64,000 nucleotides of DNA from an uncultured bacterium (GTDB lineage: Bacteria; Armatimonadota; JACIXR01): assembly GCA_938041455.1 (NCBI GenBank), contig CALITO010000003.1, forward strand, positions 34,548-98,547, read 5' to 3'. Made by a program: the position numbers and the translations under genes. The notes under the pieces are model-generated. The model searched no databases. It was given only the letters and a program-made list of their open reading frames with translations, and was not told the origin of the DNA. Of this stretch, positions 35,893 to 44,894 are shown piece after piece; position 1 is the stretch's first letter; each line of letters opens with the position of its first letter.

Positions 35893-37161
35893 ATGGGTAA
35901 AACGATAGCGGAGAAGATTCTTTCCCTAAAGAGCGGAAAGGAGGCACAGGCGGGTGAGGTTGTGCTGGCGGATGTGGATTTCTGCTTTGGACAGGATGGC
36001 ACCTCTGCTCTGATAATAGACGAATTAAATAGACTCGGTGGGCTTCATAAGCCCTCAAAATTTGCTATGTTCATAGACCATAATGCACCTCCCCCTCTCG
36101 CCTCAGTAGCTAATATCCAGAAAAAGATGCGCAACTTCGCCAAACAACATCACTGCTATTTGTTTGAAGCGGGTGAGGGCATAAGCCATCAACTTGTGCC
36201 AGAGAAAGGGTTTGTCTTACCCGGTGAATTGGTGTTAGGGGCGGATTCTCACACCTGCACTTATGGAGCGTTGGGAGCACTTGCTACAGGTGTAGGTTCC
36301 ACCGACCTAGCAGCTGCAGCGTTCACTGGTAAACTTTGGTTCAAGGTTCCCCCTACCATAAAAATAATCCTGAAGGGGAAGATGCCTTTCGGTGTTCAAG
36401 CGAAGGACTTAATACTTTACCTTATCGGCAAGATGGGTGCTGATGGAGCGACTTATAAGGCGGTAGAACTTTATGGAGAAGCGATTAGCGATATGGAGAT
36501 GGATGGACGATTAACTATCTGCAATATGGGGGTGGAAATGGGAGCGAAGTTTATGATTATCCCCCCCGATGAAAAAACATTGGAATGGGCTAAAAAACAT
36601 AGTTCTCGTCCCTTCCAGGTGGTTTTAGGAGATATAGATGCGAATTACGAGGAAGTAAAGGAATACGATATCTCCTCCCTCAGCCCAATGGTTTCCAAGC
36701 CCCACAAGGTGGATAATGTGGTAGCGGTGGAGGAAGTAGAGGGACTGGAAATCCAGGAGGTAGTCATAGGCACCTGCACCAATGGACGCTTATCTGACCT
36801 TCGCTCCGCTGCAGATATTTTAAGGGATAGAAAAATCCATCCGGATGTTCGCCTCATAATTGTCCCTGCCTCCCGCGACATTCTCCAAGAAGCGGTAAAG
36901 GAGGGTTTGGTAAATATTTTTCTTAAAGCGGGCGCGATAATACTCCCCCCAGGTTGTGGTCCCTGTGTAGGCACACACCAGGGAATCCCTGCAGATTGGG
37001 AGAGAGTTCTCTCCACAGCTAATAGGAATTTCAAGGGAAGAATGGGCAATACCAACGCGGAGATATATCTCGCTTCCCCTATCACCTGCGCTGCCTCGGC
37101 CATAGAAGGCAGGATAACAGACCCCCGCAAATATTTAGAGTGTATTAATAAGAGAACTTAA
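35893..37161 (+). CDS. Homoaconitase / isopropylmalate dehydratase large subunit
   Basis: The 422 residues match the large subunit of the LeuC/HacA family: VDFCFGQDGTSALIIDELNR, GADSHTCTYGALGALATGVG, and the three [4Fe-4S] cysteines in IGTCTNGRLSDL and GCGPCVGTHQG. The enzyme dehydrates and rehydrates homocitrate or isopropylmalate. It needs a small subunit (swivel domain), and none follows: the next gene is convergent and overlaps by 27 bases. The small subunit must be elsewhere. Confidence 0.88.
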   Translation: MGKTIAEKILSLKSGKEAQAGEVVLADVDFCFGQDGTSALIIDELNRLGGLHKPSKFAMFIDHNAPPPLASVANIQKKMRNFAKQHHCYLFEAGEGISHQLVPEKGFVLPGELVLGADSHTCTYGALGALATGVGSTDLAAAAFTGKLWFKVPPTIKIILKGKMPFGVQAKDLILYLIGKMGADGATYKAVELYGEAISDMEMDGRLTICNMGVEMGAKFMIIPPDEKTLEWAKKHSSRPFQVVLGDIDANYEEVKEYDISSLSPMVSKPHKVDNVVAVEEVEGLEIQEVVIGTCTNGRLSDLRSAADILRDRKIHPDVRLIIVPASRDILQEAVKEGLVNIFLKAGAIILPPGCGPCVGTHQGIPADWERVLSTANRNFKGRMGNTNAEIYLASPITCAASAIEGRITDPRKYLECINKRT

Positions 37162-38301
37162 TCGGGAAAGTGTTCGAGCCCGCAATTCCTGAGGGGAGGG
37201 GAGCTTTCTAATTATCTTTCCACCTTTAATAAGGGGTTTTAACAAGCCTTCCATCTCTCCCCCACAACAAGTGGGAGCGGGGTTATCGAACCTGGTTATA
37301 ATGCGCTGACCGCATTTCTTACAGCTCCACACCTGTTTTTTGCCCGATTGCTTTCCCCTTTTGGCGAAGGGTTTCCCTTCCACCTCCACTATATCCATAG
37401 CGAAATTTATTGTGGGAGCGTTGCTTATCGCTGTTCCCACACCGTAGGCATCGACAAGTTCTCTCGTCTCTTTTATCACCTCCTCATCTACCCCTCCCGA
37501 AAGATAGATCTTCACATAATCATAGCCTCTTATATCCAATTCCCAACGAACTTCTCTAAGTATCTCTTTTATATTCCCTCGGCGAGACCCAGGGGTGTCC
37601 AGCCGGACCCCAAACAACTTCTTTCCCAGGGCTTCCGCTGCCGCTACAGCTTCGTATTTCTCATCATAGAGGGTGTCTACTAAACAAACTCGTTTGACAT
37701 CTTCACTTATGACCTCGTCAAATGCTAAGAAAGCCTTCACCGGCTCACCCATTATCAATATCAGGCTATGGGGCATAGTGCCCGTCGGCTCTATGCCTAA
37801 CATCCGTGCGGATTTCACAACAGAAATTCCATCACACCCCCCGATGTAAGCGGCTCTATCAATCACTGGAGCAAGGGATGGGTGCATTCTTCTTGCCCCG
37901 AAGCTGAGAATGAGTCTATCCCCTGCAGATATTTTACAACGTGCGGATTTAGTTCCCGCTCCTGAAGCTTGGCAAAGCATCCCCAATATAGGGGTCTCAT
38001 AATGCCCGAAAGTGGAATACTCTCCCTCCACCAGCATAACAGGTTCTCCCCCAAAGAAAACCTCTCCTTCTTCCATTGTCCACACATCCACTGGTATTCC
38101 CTCAAGGAGTCGAGCAACTTCCTCTACCCCCACGAGGATAGCCCAACTATAACCATCCGGTAGATTACTCGCTCTTACCTCCATAGCAACCTTTTTCTTT
38201 ATTCCTTTTGCTTTTAAAATCTCCAATGTGCGGAGGAAATATACATCCGTTACTTCCCCTATTTTAATCTCCTCATCTGTAGCGGTATGGAATATCTTCA
38301 T
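37135..38301 (-). CDS. Nicotinate phosphoribosyltransferase, type with C-terminal zinc ribbon
   Basis: The protein of 388 residues starts at ATG 38301, 6 bases after GGAGG. It has the nicotinate PRTase core: GHYETPILGMLCQASGAGTKS, LSFGARRMHP, TGTMPHSLILIMG and GVRLDTPGSRRGN. The C-terminus adds a zinc ribbon (CKKCGQ and PTCCGG) seen in archaeal-type members. It makes nicotinate mononucleotide from nicotinate and PRPP for NAD salvage. The stop of the nicotinamidase gene is 1 base upstream, so the two enzymes make consecutive steps from one message. Confidence 0.9.
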   Translation of the reverse strand: MKIFHTATDEEIKIGEVTDVYFLRTLEILKAKGIKKKVAMEVRASNLPDGYSWAILVGVEEVARLLEGIPVDVWTMEEGEVFFGGEPVMLVEGEYSTFGHYETPILGMLCQASGAGTKSARCKISAGDRLILSFGARRMHPSLAPVIDRAAYIGGCDGISVVKSARMLGIEPTGTMPHSLILIMGEPVKAFLAFDEVISEDVKRVCLVDTLYDEKYEAVAAAEALGKKLFGVRLDTPGSRRGNIKEILREVRWELDIRGYDYVKIYLSGGVDEEVIKETRELVDAYGVGTAISNAPTINFAMDIVEVEGKPFAKRGKQSGKKQVWSCKKCGQRIITRFDNPAPTCCGGEMEGLLKPLIKGGKIIRKLPSPQELRARTLSRLSSLINTL

Positions 38302-38302
38302 T

Positions 38303-38824
38303 TTAATCCTCCACCTCCACATCGAACGCTTTTCTCATAAGTTTCAAGGCATTCTCGTGGTCGGAGGGAGATAGGGCAGCGGTTGCGCCACGGGAAAGGA
38401 ATAATTTATAGCCTCGGAAATAAGCATCTGCGCAAGTGAACAGGACACAGATATCCGTGAGACAACCTGTTAGGTGGAGCTCCTCTACTCCTTTTTCTCT
38501 GAGGAGGAGTTCTAAGTCGGTGGCGAAAAACCCCGAATATCTCCTCTTTTTCACTATATAGTGCCCCTCCTTTGGGCTCAACTCTTCTACTACCTCTCCT
38601 CCCCAACTACCTTCCACGCAGTGGGGAGGGAAAGTCTCAAACTCCTTATCATCTGGGCGATGAGCGTCGCAGAGGTAAACAATTAGCCAACCATTTTTCT
38701 CCGCTTCTCTCAATTTATCCTTTATATTGGGGATGATTTCCCTCACTGGGGGGGCGTAAAGCGCCCCATTCGGATGAGCGAAATCGTTCAACATATCTAT
38801 TATCAACAAGGCACTCTTAGGCAT
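38303..38824 (-). CDS. Nicotinamidase / isochorismatase-family hydrolase
   Basis: The 173 residues carry LLIIDMLNDFAHPNGALY (catalytic Asp), KKRRYSGFFATDLELLL (catalytic Lys region) and LTGCLTDICVLFTCADAYFR with the nucleophilic cysteine. Family members hydrolyse nicotinamide to nicotinate. The neighbouring nicotinate phosphoribosyltransferase, 1 base away, makes nicotinamide the most likely substrate. AAGGAGATGAG precedes the ATG. Confidence 0.88.
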   Translation of the reverse strand: MPKSALLIIDMLNDFAHPNGALYAPPVREIIPNIKDKLREAEKNGWLIVYLCDAHRPDDKEFETFPPHCVEGSWGGEVVEELSPKEGHYIVKKRRYSGFFATDLELLLREKGVEELHLTGCLTDICVLFTCADAYFRGYKLFLSRGATAALSPSDHENALKLMRKAFDVEVED

Positions 38825-38848
38825 ATACTCATCTCCTTTTCAAAATTT

Positions 38849-40042
38849 TCAAAGGGCGAGGCGCAGTTCATCTTTGTCCTTAGCATATTCATCTAAGGGA
38901 ATACCGAGGCGGAAGGCCTCAGCAGCTTGTCTCATCGCTTTGACTCCTGCTTTCGTCCCCAAAGGGTGGGAAAGTATCCCTACCCCTGCGATAGCCAATA
39001 CATCTGCACCAAAAGTAGCGAGGTTATGAACTAAGTTGGAGGGCTTTAAACCGCCGGCGATAGCGGGCGCGCAGTCCTTTATTCTCCCCAGAGGTTCACG
39101 CATCACCCTAGTCATTTCCTTGGCTGTTTCCACATCCGGGCGAAGGTAGCCTCCTACAACCCCTGTTTGGAGGGCGTCACCGCCCATAAGGCGAACGAGT
39201 TTTGCGAAAGCAACGCTTGATAACCCCCAGTTGGGTAATCTATCGTAAATTGAGCGCCCCCCACTCTCAACATAAATGGGCACATTTATGTTAGGGTCCC
39301 TTGCAAGAATGGATAGAGAATGAAAACCTGATGCCAAAATATGAATCATTAAGGCGTCTGCACCCGCCTCCAAAGCTCTATATGCTCTTTCCTTTATCTT
39401 ATCTGGCGAAGTTGTTATGTGGGCACAGTAGAGGACCTTGCGTTCCGCTCTCTTAATTGCTTCCTTAACAGCTTTTATTCTCTCCTCTAAGGGACAATAG
39501 GCGGGATTTGCCATCTTCTCGTCATCGGAGACTATATCTATCCCTGCCTCAGCAGCCTCTCCACAACGCTCCGCTACTTCCTCAACGGTAAGTCCCGCAC
39601 AAGGTTTGACGAACATGCCTAACAGAAGATCTTCTTCTCCCAGGCTAAGGAGCTCCTTGATACCTCTCAATCCGAATCTCGGACCGGGGAATAAGCGCAG
39701 CATCTTCGCTGGGAGATGGAAATCCAATATCTTAACCCATTCTATATCATGAAATTCAAAGGCTGGTCCGCCCGTTGCGAAAAGCCAGAAGGCGGTGTAG
39801 GGATCCTCATCCTCTGGGAAATTTATAAGAGGGAAGGCACATTTGACAATTCCTTTGCCTTTTCCCATTTCCTGAACTTCCACCAGGGTTCCCTGGCATT
39901 TCATAAAGAGCTCCGAGGGTTCGCCTCTTCCTACCCATTTTCCCGTTGTCTCCTCCCTTGCTATTCTCTCGCCCGCCTCTTTGAGGTTGCCACTTGTTTC
40001 TATTAGATAATCAACGGTAAAATAGTCGGAAGTTTCCCCCAT
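38849..40042 (-). CDS. RuBisCO-like protein (form IV), lacking carbamylated and loop-6 lysines
   Basis: The 397 residues follow the RuBisCO large-chain fold from DYFTVDYLIETSGN to a complete barrel. The active site is changed. KPKLGL reads KPCAGL (K146 kept, second lysine Cys148). The carbamylated lysine of KDDE is serine (S172, SDDE). The loop-6 lysine of GTVVGKLEG is glycine (G298 in TGVVGGYL). The serine of SGG is alanine (A329). It therefore should not fix CO2; known RuBisCO-like proteins are enolases, isomerases or decarboxylases. It lies in the unit with folD and NAD salvage genes. MtnW-type enolases keep the lysine, so its reaction is open. Confidence 0.85.
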   Translation of the reverse strand: MGETSDYFTVDYLIETSGNLKEAGERIAREETTGKWVGRGEPSELFMKCQGTLVEVQEMGKGKGIVKCAFPLINFPEDEDPYTAFWLFATGGPAFEFHDIEWVKILDFHLPAKMLRLFPGPRFGLRGIKELLSLGEEDLLLGMFVKPCAGLTVEEVAERCGEAAEAGIDIVSDDEKMANPAYCPLEERIKAVKEAIKRAERKVLYCAHITTSPDKIKERAYRALEAGADALMIHILASGFHSLSILARDPNINVPIYVESGGRSIYDRLPNWGLSSVAFAKLVRLMGGDALQTGVVGGYLRPDVETAKEMTRVMREPLGRIKDCAPAIAGGLKPSNLVHNLATFGADVLAIAGVGILSHPLGTKAGVKAMRQAAEAFRLGIPLDEYAKDKDELRLAL

Positions 40043-40049
40043 TATTTAC

Positions 40050-42092
40050 TCACTTCCTTTTTTGGAAGGGCAACTCAAAGGGGACGAAGCCAACTTTTAG
40101 AGCGGGGGAGTTATCTTTCAAGCGGAAATCGAACCGTTTTATGTCTTGGAAGAGGGGATCAGCAATCAAGGAGTTTCTATCCATCCCTTTCTCCTTCCAT
40201 TCTTCAAATGTCAGCCCAGCAAAGTATATCGCTCCCCCTCCCTCCTTCCAATAGATATTGTTGTCGAAAAGGAAGTGGAAATCTCCCATGTTTCCAACGA
40301 GAAGTTCCCCTTCCTTCCAATAAACTATATTGTGTTGGAAAAAGAAACTGGTATGTTCCTCAGGACGGGTGCGTTGGATTTGGGCATATTGCCCCAGAGC
40401 GAAGATGTTGTTGCGGACGATGTTCTCTTTGCCGTAATGTTGGTGGAACCCTCCGTGAGTAGTATTGTAAACGATGTTTTTTTCCGCAAGTATATGGGTG
40501 CTCCCTTCATCAAAATAAATCCCCCATCCACCATAGCGGAGTCCAGCGATATCGTGAAAAAGATTAAACCTGATAATAGTCCCCGGTTGAATTCCCAATG
40601 TATAAATCCCGCCCATATCGCTAAGGATGGGACCATCACCATTGGATAGTCTGCCTATGTGGTGGACTTCATTACCTTCTATTATGTTATCGTGGGCGAG
40701 GGTTTCTCCGTATCCCCAAGTCCAGCCAATGGAAAAGCCCGAGTAATAAAAATCGTGAATATGGTTATGGGAAAGGATGTTCCCATAACTTTGCCCCACC
40801 CACACACCTACTGCACTGTGGAAGATGCGCCCACCGCTGAAAATATGACAATTCGTCAACCTGTTATTGCCCGTTTGTTCGTTCTCGTCCCTCCTTATAT
40901 TTGGTTCTCCTATCTTCACTCCTCCCGCTCCCAAATCGGAGAACTCGCAGTCGACGACCCTGTTATTCTTGCAACCCCTGGATAATTCCAAACCATAGGT
41001 TCCGATATTTTTAATGGTGCATTTTTCAAATGAGCAATTACGAGCTCCTATAGCGAAGATGGCTCCTGGCACACCCCAAGCTGCCTGAGCGAACCCACCT
41101 ACCTCCTCCTCTTCTGAGAACCACCATTCACAATGGCTGAAGGTCAAACCTCTGAAGATCACATATTCTACGAACTTGCCTTCCTCGCATTTTCCTTCAA
41201 GCCTTACAAGCTGGGAAAGGCGGGGAGCAAATATCCGAACTTTATTCGGTTCTTCTCCCTTGGCAGGGAGATAGTAGAGCTTGCCGTTTTCTCGCTGGAG
41301 ACACCATTCTCCCGGGGAATCAAGATAAGGCAGGGCGTTTTCTACATAATAGGGGTCTCCCACTTGGGGAGGGAAAACGATCTTTTTTGCGAAGGTTATA
41401 CGATTGTTCTCCTTTTCTACTCCCGCAATGGGCAAGTGGGATTCAGACCAGAGAGCCATCGCAACGACCTCCGCATCCTTCAGAAGAGCAATATCCTCTA
41501 TTATATCTCCCTCTTGGAAGAAGAAGTCATCCGCCTGCATCCAATTTTGATTCGTCGGCGGTTTAGCGACCTGAAGATACCCCTTATCTGGATGGCGTGC
41601 CCTTTGTAATCTTCTCTCACCAGCCCAAAGCTCTCGGAAAAACCATTTTCCTTCTTTAACCTGGGGAATTTCCGCTACCCAAATCTCTCTCCCGTTGATT
41701 TTTCCCCTTTTCCAGTTGGAGATGAGCTTCCCTCCACTTATTATAGGTTTTTCATCTTTATAAGCGGTGTAGAGGATGGGACATTCTTTTGTCCCAGAAT
41801 CTTCGGGACCTAAGACGAAAGGTTCTGGAAGAAAATACAAGCCTCCCCTTAGGAAAACTATTACAGGTTGTTTCAATCCGCCTTGTTTTTCCTTAAGTTC
41901 TCGGATAGCATCTCTTGCCCTGCTTAAAGTAGCGAAAGGTCCGTCAGTATGAGTTTTATTTGGCTGGGATAGCTTTCCCGACCAGGCGTCATTGCCCTTC
42001 GGTGATACATAAAATATCACCTTTCCCTCAGCGCAAAAGGATAAGAAGAGCAAGGAGAAAATAATTAGAGAGATAGGAGAATTATAATTCAT
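40050..42092 (-). CDS. Secreted right-handed beta-helix protein (GH141-like)
   Basis: The 680 residues have a signal peptide (SPISLIIFSLLFLSFCAEG), then the N-terminal region of GH141-type enzymes (IFYVSPKGNDAWSGKLSQPN, GPFATLSRARDAIRELK) and a parallel beta-helix of repeated NN and G-rich turns (NRLTNCHIFSGG, ENIVRNNIFALGQ). Characterised GH141 members are fucosidases or xylanases. Its target here is unknown. The start overlaps the folD stop (ATGA), with GGAGG 7 bases upstream. A secreted glycan enzyme inside a housekeeping unit is unusual. Confidence 0.8.
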   Translation of the reverse strand: MNYNSPISLIIFSLLFLSFCAEGKVIFYVSPKGNDAWSGKLSQPNKTHTDGPFATLSRARDAIRELKEKQGGLKQPVIVFLRGGLYFLPEPFVLGPEDSGTKECPILYTAYKDEKPIISGGKLISNWKRGKINGREIWVAEIPQVKEGKWFFRELWAGERRLQRARHPDKGYLQVAKPPTNQNWMQADDFFFQEGDIIEDIALLKDAEVVAMALWSESHLPIAGVEKENNRITFAKKIVFPPQVGDPYYVENALPYLDSPGEWCLQRENGKLYYLPAKGEEPNKVRIFAPRLSQLVRLEGKCEEGKFVEYVIFRGLTFSHCEWWFSEEEEVGGFAQAAWGVPGAIFAIGARNCSFEKCTIKNIGTYGLELSRGCKNNRVVDCEFSDLGAGGVKIGEPNIRRDENEQTGNNRLTNCHIFSGGRIFHSAVGVWVGQSYGNILSHNHIHDFYYSGFSIGWTWGYGETLAHDNIIEGNEVHHIGRLSNGDGPILSDMGGIYTLGIQPGTIIRFNLFHDIAGLRYGGWGIYFDEGSTHILAEKNIVYNTTHGGFHQHYGKENIVRNNIFALGQYAQIQRTRPEEHTSFFFQHNIVYWKEGELLVGNMGDFHFLFDNNIYWKEGGGAIYFAGLTFEEWKEKGMDRNSLIADPLFQDIKRFDFRLKDNSPALKVGFVPFELPFQKRK

Positions 42093-42937
42093 ATTGACAC
42101 CTCCGCTGATTTAACGGTGTTCTTCAAAAGCATAGCTATTGTCATAGGTCCCACGCCGCCTGGGACAGGGGTAATATAACTGGCTTTCTCTTGGGCGGAG
42201 GGGAAGTGGACATCCCCCACATTCTTCCCCCCTCCCGGCGGGCGGTTATATCCACAATCCACGACGACCGCTCCTTCCTTTATGTGTTCTCCTCTCACAT
42301 ATTCTGCTTTTCCTACAGCCACGACCAGTATATCCGCTTGTTTCGTCTTTTCCCAAAGGTTCTGTGTTCGGGAGTGGCAAATTGTCACGGTGGCATTATA
42401 CTGAAGGAGGAGAAGGGCTATGGGTTTGCCCACGATGATGCTTCTCCCTATGACCACTGCTTCCTTACCCTCTATTTGAATGTTGTAGTGGTTGAGGAGC
42501 TCGATAACGCCCAGGGCTGTGCAGGAGACGAAGGTTGGGCGCCCGAATACAAGTTTTCCCAAGCTGAGGGGCGATAAGCCATCCACATCTTTTTCAGGGG
42601 GAATCGCTGAGAACACGCTCATTTCGTCCATATGAGGGGGGAGGGGGTGTTGGATCAATATGCCATTTATGTCTTCTCTTTCTCCCAATCTCTTTATCAA
42701 TTCCACGACCTCTTCCTCAGAGGAAAGGGAAGGGAGATGGTAAAGGTGGGAGATTATTCCTACTTCCTCGCAGGCTTTCCGTTTCATATTAACATAAACG
42801 ATGGAGGAGGGGTCGTCGCCCACTAAAACCGCAGCAAGAGAGGGAACAATCCCTTTTTTCCCTAATTCTTGGACCTTGAGCTTCATTTCTTCCCTGATTT
42901 TTTTAGCTAAGCGGTTTCCCTCTAATATTTCCGCCAG
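42089..42937 (-). CDS. folD: Bifunctional methylene-THF dehydrogenase / cyclohydrolase, probable CTG start
   Basis: The protein shows the FolD motifs YVNMKRKACEEVGI (catalytic Lys), GILIQHPLPPHM, VVIGRSIIVGKPIA and PVPGGVGPMTIAMLL. It interconverts methylene-, methenyl- and formyl-tetrahydrofolate. The GTG at 42946 is part of the ribosome site (GAAGGAGGTG) and so is a poor start. CTG at 42937 lies 8 bases after GGAGG and gives (M)AEILEGNRLAKKIREEM, matching FolD N-termini exactly. Length is then 282 residues, normal for the family. The nusB coding end overlaps the start region. Confidence 0.92.
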   Translation of the reverse strand: MAEILEGNRLAKKIREEMKLKVQELGKKGIVPSLAAVLVGDDPSSIVYVNMKRKACEEVGIISHLYHLPSLSSEEEVVELIKRLGEREDINGILIQHPLPPHMDEMSVFSAIPPEKDVDGLSPLSLGKLVFGRPTFVSCTALGVIELLNHYNIQIEGKEAVVIGRSIIVGKPIALLLLQYNATVTICHSRTQNLWEKTKQADILVVAVGKAEYVRGEHIKEGAVVVDCGYNRPPGGGKNVGDVHFPSAQEKASYITPVPGGVGPMTIAMLLKNTVKSAEVSI

Positions 42938-43355
42938 GGGAGACACCTCCTTCTATTCTTACCCTCTTTGCTATGGAGGAGAGGACGCCGTTGACGAAGC
43001 GGGCCGAGTTCTCCGTGCCGTATAATTCGGCTAATCGCACTGCCTCAGCCATAACCACGCCGGAAGGGATATCCTCCTCAAAGAGAAGTTCATAGACACC
43101 TATGCGAAGGATGTTTCTATCAATGCTTGTGAGCCTATTTATCTCTCCCCACTCTTTGGTGAACTCTTCGATTAAACAATCTATCATTGGAAGATTATCC
43201 AGAATACCCTTGATTTTTTTCTCTGCCAAGTTCCAAACCGTTTCCTCTGCTTTTATACTCAGTCGGGCTAAGGAAAGCGTTTCCTCCAAGGTATTTCCTC
43301 CCAAATCTATTTGGAATAGAAGTTTAAGAGCTAGTTCCCGCGCCTTTGCCCGCAC
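42903..43355 (-). CDS. nusB: Transcription antitermination factor NusB
   Basis: The 150 residues start RAKARELALKLLFQIDLGGN and contain the RNA/NusE-contact region RLTSIDRNILRIGVYELLFE and SARFVNGVLSSIAK. NusB with NusE supports antitermination of rRNA transcription. The GTG start, not ATG, matches the family; the stop of the membrane protein gene lies 3 bases upstream. The accC-DUF2273-nusB-folD order is like that of many Firmicutes, but the Asp23 gene often found there is absent. The 3' end overlaps the folD start by 35 bases. Confidence 0.92.
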   Translation of the reverse strand: MRAKARELALKLLFQIDLGGNTLEETLSLARLSIKAEETVWNLAEKKIKGILDNLPMIDCLIEEFTKEWGEINRLTSIDRNILRIGVYELLFEEDIPSGVVMAEAVRLAELYGTENSARFVNGVLSSIAKRVRIEGGVSPGGNIRGKPLS

Positions 43356-43358
43356 CGG

Positions 43359-43541
43359 TTAGTCCTTACTTTGGGGTATTTCCTTATCCCACAAAACGAA
43401 GCCCAGGAAATAGCCGATGGCGGCGAAAACAAGGAAGAGCAAGGTTTTCCAACCAACAGATAAGGCTAAAAGACCCACTACCGCTCCCGCGAGTGAGCCT
43501 ACGATTCTCCCTTTATAATGGTCCCATATTCCTTTGTTCAT
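43359..43541 (-). CDS. DUF2273-like small membrane protein
   Basis: The 60 residues are two membrane helices between short charged ends (IVGSLAGAVVGLLALSVGWK, TLLFLVFAAIGYFLGFVLW), with an opening NKGIWDHYKGRI as in DUF2273. These proteins usually sit beside Asp23-family stress genes. Here only the locus is kept. The ATG lies inside the end of accC, a few bases after AAAGGAGG. The function is not known. Confidence 0.75.
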   Translation of the reverse strand: MNKGIWDHYKGRIVGSLAGAVVGLLALSVGWKTLLFLVFAAIGYFLGFVLWDKEIPQSKD

Positions 43542-44892
43542 TTTCCTTCCTCCTTTCTAATAATTCTTTAACGAAACCAACATAAGCCTTCCCTTCTCTG
43601 AAAATAGGAGAAGCGAGGATTTCCTTATGAAATTCTTTATTAGTCTTTACACCTTCTATTATAAATTCATCAAGCGCCCTTTGCATTCTTTTTATTGCTT
43701 CCTCCCTCGTTTTTCCCCAGACGATTAATTTAGCCAATAGGGCATCGTAATGGGGCGATACTGAGTAACCCTCATAAAGGTGGGTATCCAGCCTTACCCA
43801 GGGTCCTCCCGGGAGAACTAACTTGTTTATTCTACCCACATTCGGGGCGAAATCTTTGTAAGGGTCTTCTGCGGTTATCCTACACTCAATGCTATGCCCC
43901 CTCAAAACCACATCCTCTTGTTGGAAAGACAATTTTTCTCCTCCCGCGGTGAGAATCTGCCATTTTACTATATCTATATCGGTTATTGCCTCCGTAACAG
44001 GATGCTCTACCTGTATGCGGGTGTTAATCTCCATAAAGTAAAAGGAAAGATTCTCATCCACGAGAAATTCAATTGTTCCCGCTGTTATGTATCCCACTGT
44101 TTTCGCCACTTTCACTGCTGCTTCTCCCATTTTTCTTCTCAGTTCCTCATCCACAAGGGGGGAAGGTGCTTCCTCCAGCATTTTTTGATAGGAAGGGGTT
44201 TGGATGGAGCATTCTCTTTCTCCAAGGTGAACAACATTTCCATAGGTGTCAGCGAGGATTTGCACCTCTATGTGATGTGGTCTTTTGAGGAATTTCTCCA
44301 GATAGAGTCTCCCGTCTCCGAAGGAGGCCTCAGCCTCCGCCCTCGCAGAGGGAAGGGCAAGGGCAAGTTGTTCTTTGGTTTCCACAATTCTCATGCCCTT
44401 TCCTCCACCTCCGGCGGAGGCTTTTATCATAAGGGGGAAACCGATCTTTTCCGCCACGCGAAAGAGTTCCTCGTCGCTTAAAGCTTCCTCCGCCCCAGGC
44501 ACGATAGGCACCCCCACATTTTTTATGATTCTGCGGGCGTTTGTTTTATCGCCCAAAGCCTCTATGACATTAGGGGGTGGACCTATAAATTTAATCCCGC
44601 ATTCCTCGCAAAGGCGGGCAAAGGTGGGGTTCTCTGCTAAGAAACCATAGCCAGGATGAATAGCCTCTGCCCCTGTAACTATCGCTGCGCTTATGATGTT
44701 TGGTATATTGAGATAGGAATCCCGTGCTGGGGGTGGACCTACGCATATAGCCTCATCAGCTAATTCTTTATGAAGGCTATCTTTATCCGCTTGTGAATAG
44801 ACCGCTACAGTTTTTATATCCAATTCCTTGCAGGCTCTAATCACCCTTATCGCTATTTCCCCTCTATTGGCTATCAGTATCTTCTTGAACAT
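43513..44892 (-). CDS. accC: Acetyl-CoA carboxylase biotin carboxylase subunit
   Basis: The 459 residues give a full biotin carboxylase: KKILIANRGEIAIRVIRACK, KASAGGGGKGMRIV (ATP grasp), QILADTYGNVVHLGERECS, MEINTRIQVEHPVTE with catalytic arginine, and the C-terminal domain. It carboxylates biotin on the carrier protein with bicarbonate and ATP, the first step of fatty acid synthesis. ATG 44892 gives the family N-terminus; earlier in-frame codons extend into the gene upstream. The neighbouring AccB-like protein cannot carry biotin, so its working partner lies elsewhere. Confidence 0.95.
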   Translation of the reverse strand: MFKKILIANRGEIAIRVIRACKELDIKTVAVYSQADKDSLHKELADEAICVGPPPARDSYLNIPNIISAAIVTGAEAIHPGYGFLAENPTFARLCEECGIKFIGPPPNVIEALGDKTNARRIIKNVGVPIVPGAEEALSDEELFRVAEKIGFPLMIKASAGGGGKGMRIVETKEQLALALPSARAEAEASFGDGRLYLEKFLKRPHHIEVQILADTYGNVVHLGERECSIQTPSYQKMLEEAPSPLVDEELRRKMGEAAVKVAKTVGYITAGTIEFLVDENLSFYFMEINTRIQVEHPVTEAITDIDIVKWQILTAGGEKLSFQQEDVVLRGHSIECRITAEDPYKDFAPNVGRINKLVLPGGPWVRLDTHLYEGYSVSPHYDALLAKLIVWGKTREEAIKRMQRALDEFIIEGVKTNKEFHKEILASPIFREGKAYVGFVKELLERRKENEQRNMGPL

Positions 44893-44894
44893 AA

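Noticed and set aside
38849..40042. CO2-fixing RuBisCO
   Set aside because: The carbamylated lysine is serine and other catalytic residues are changed, so carboxylation is not expected.
40146..40649. Long open frame on the plus strand within the beta-helix gene
   Set aside because: It lies wholly opposite a well-supported gene, has no family match or ribosome site, and reads as a shadow.
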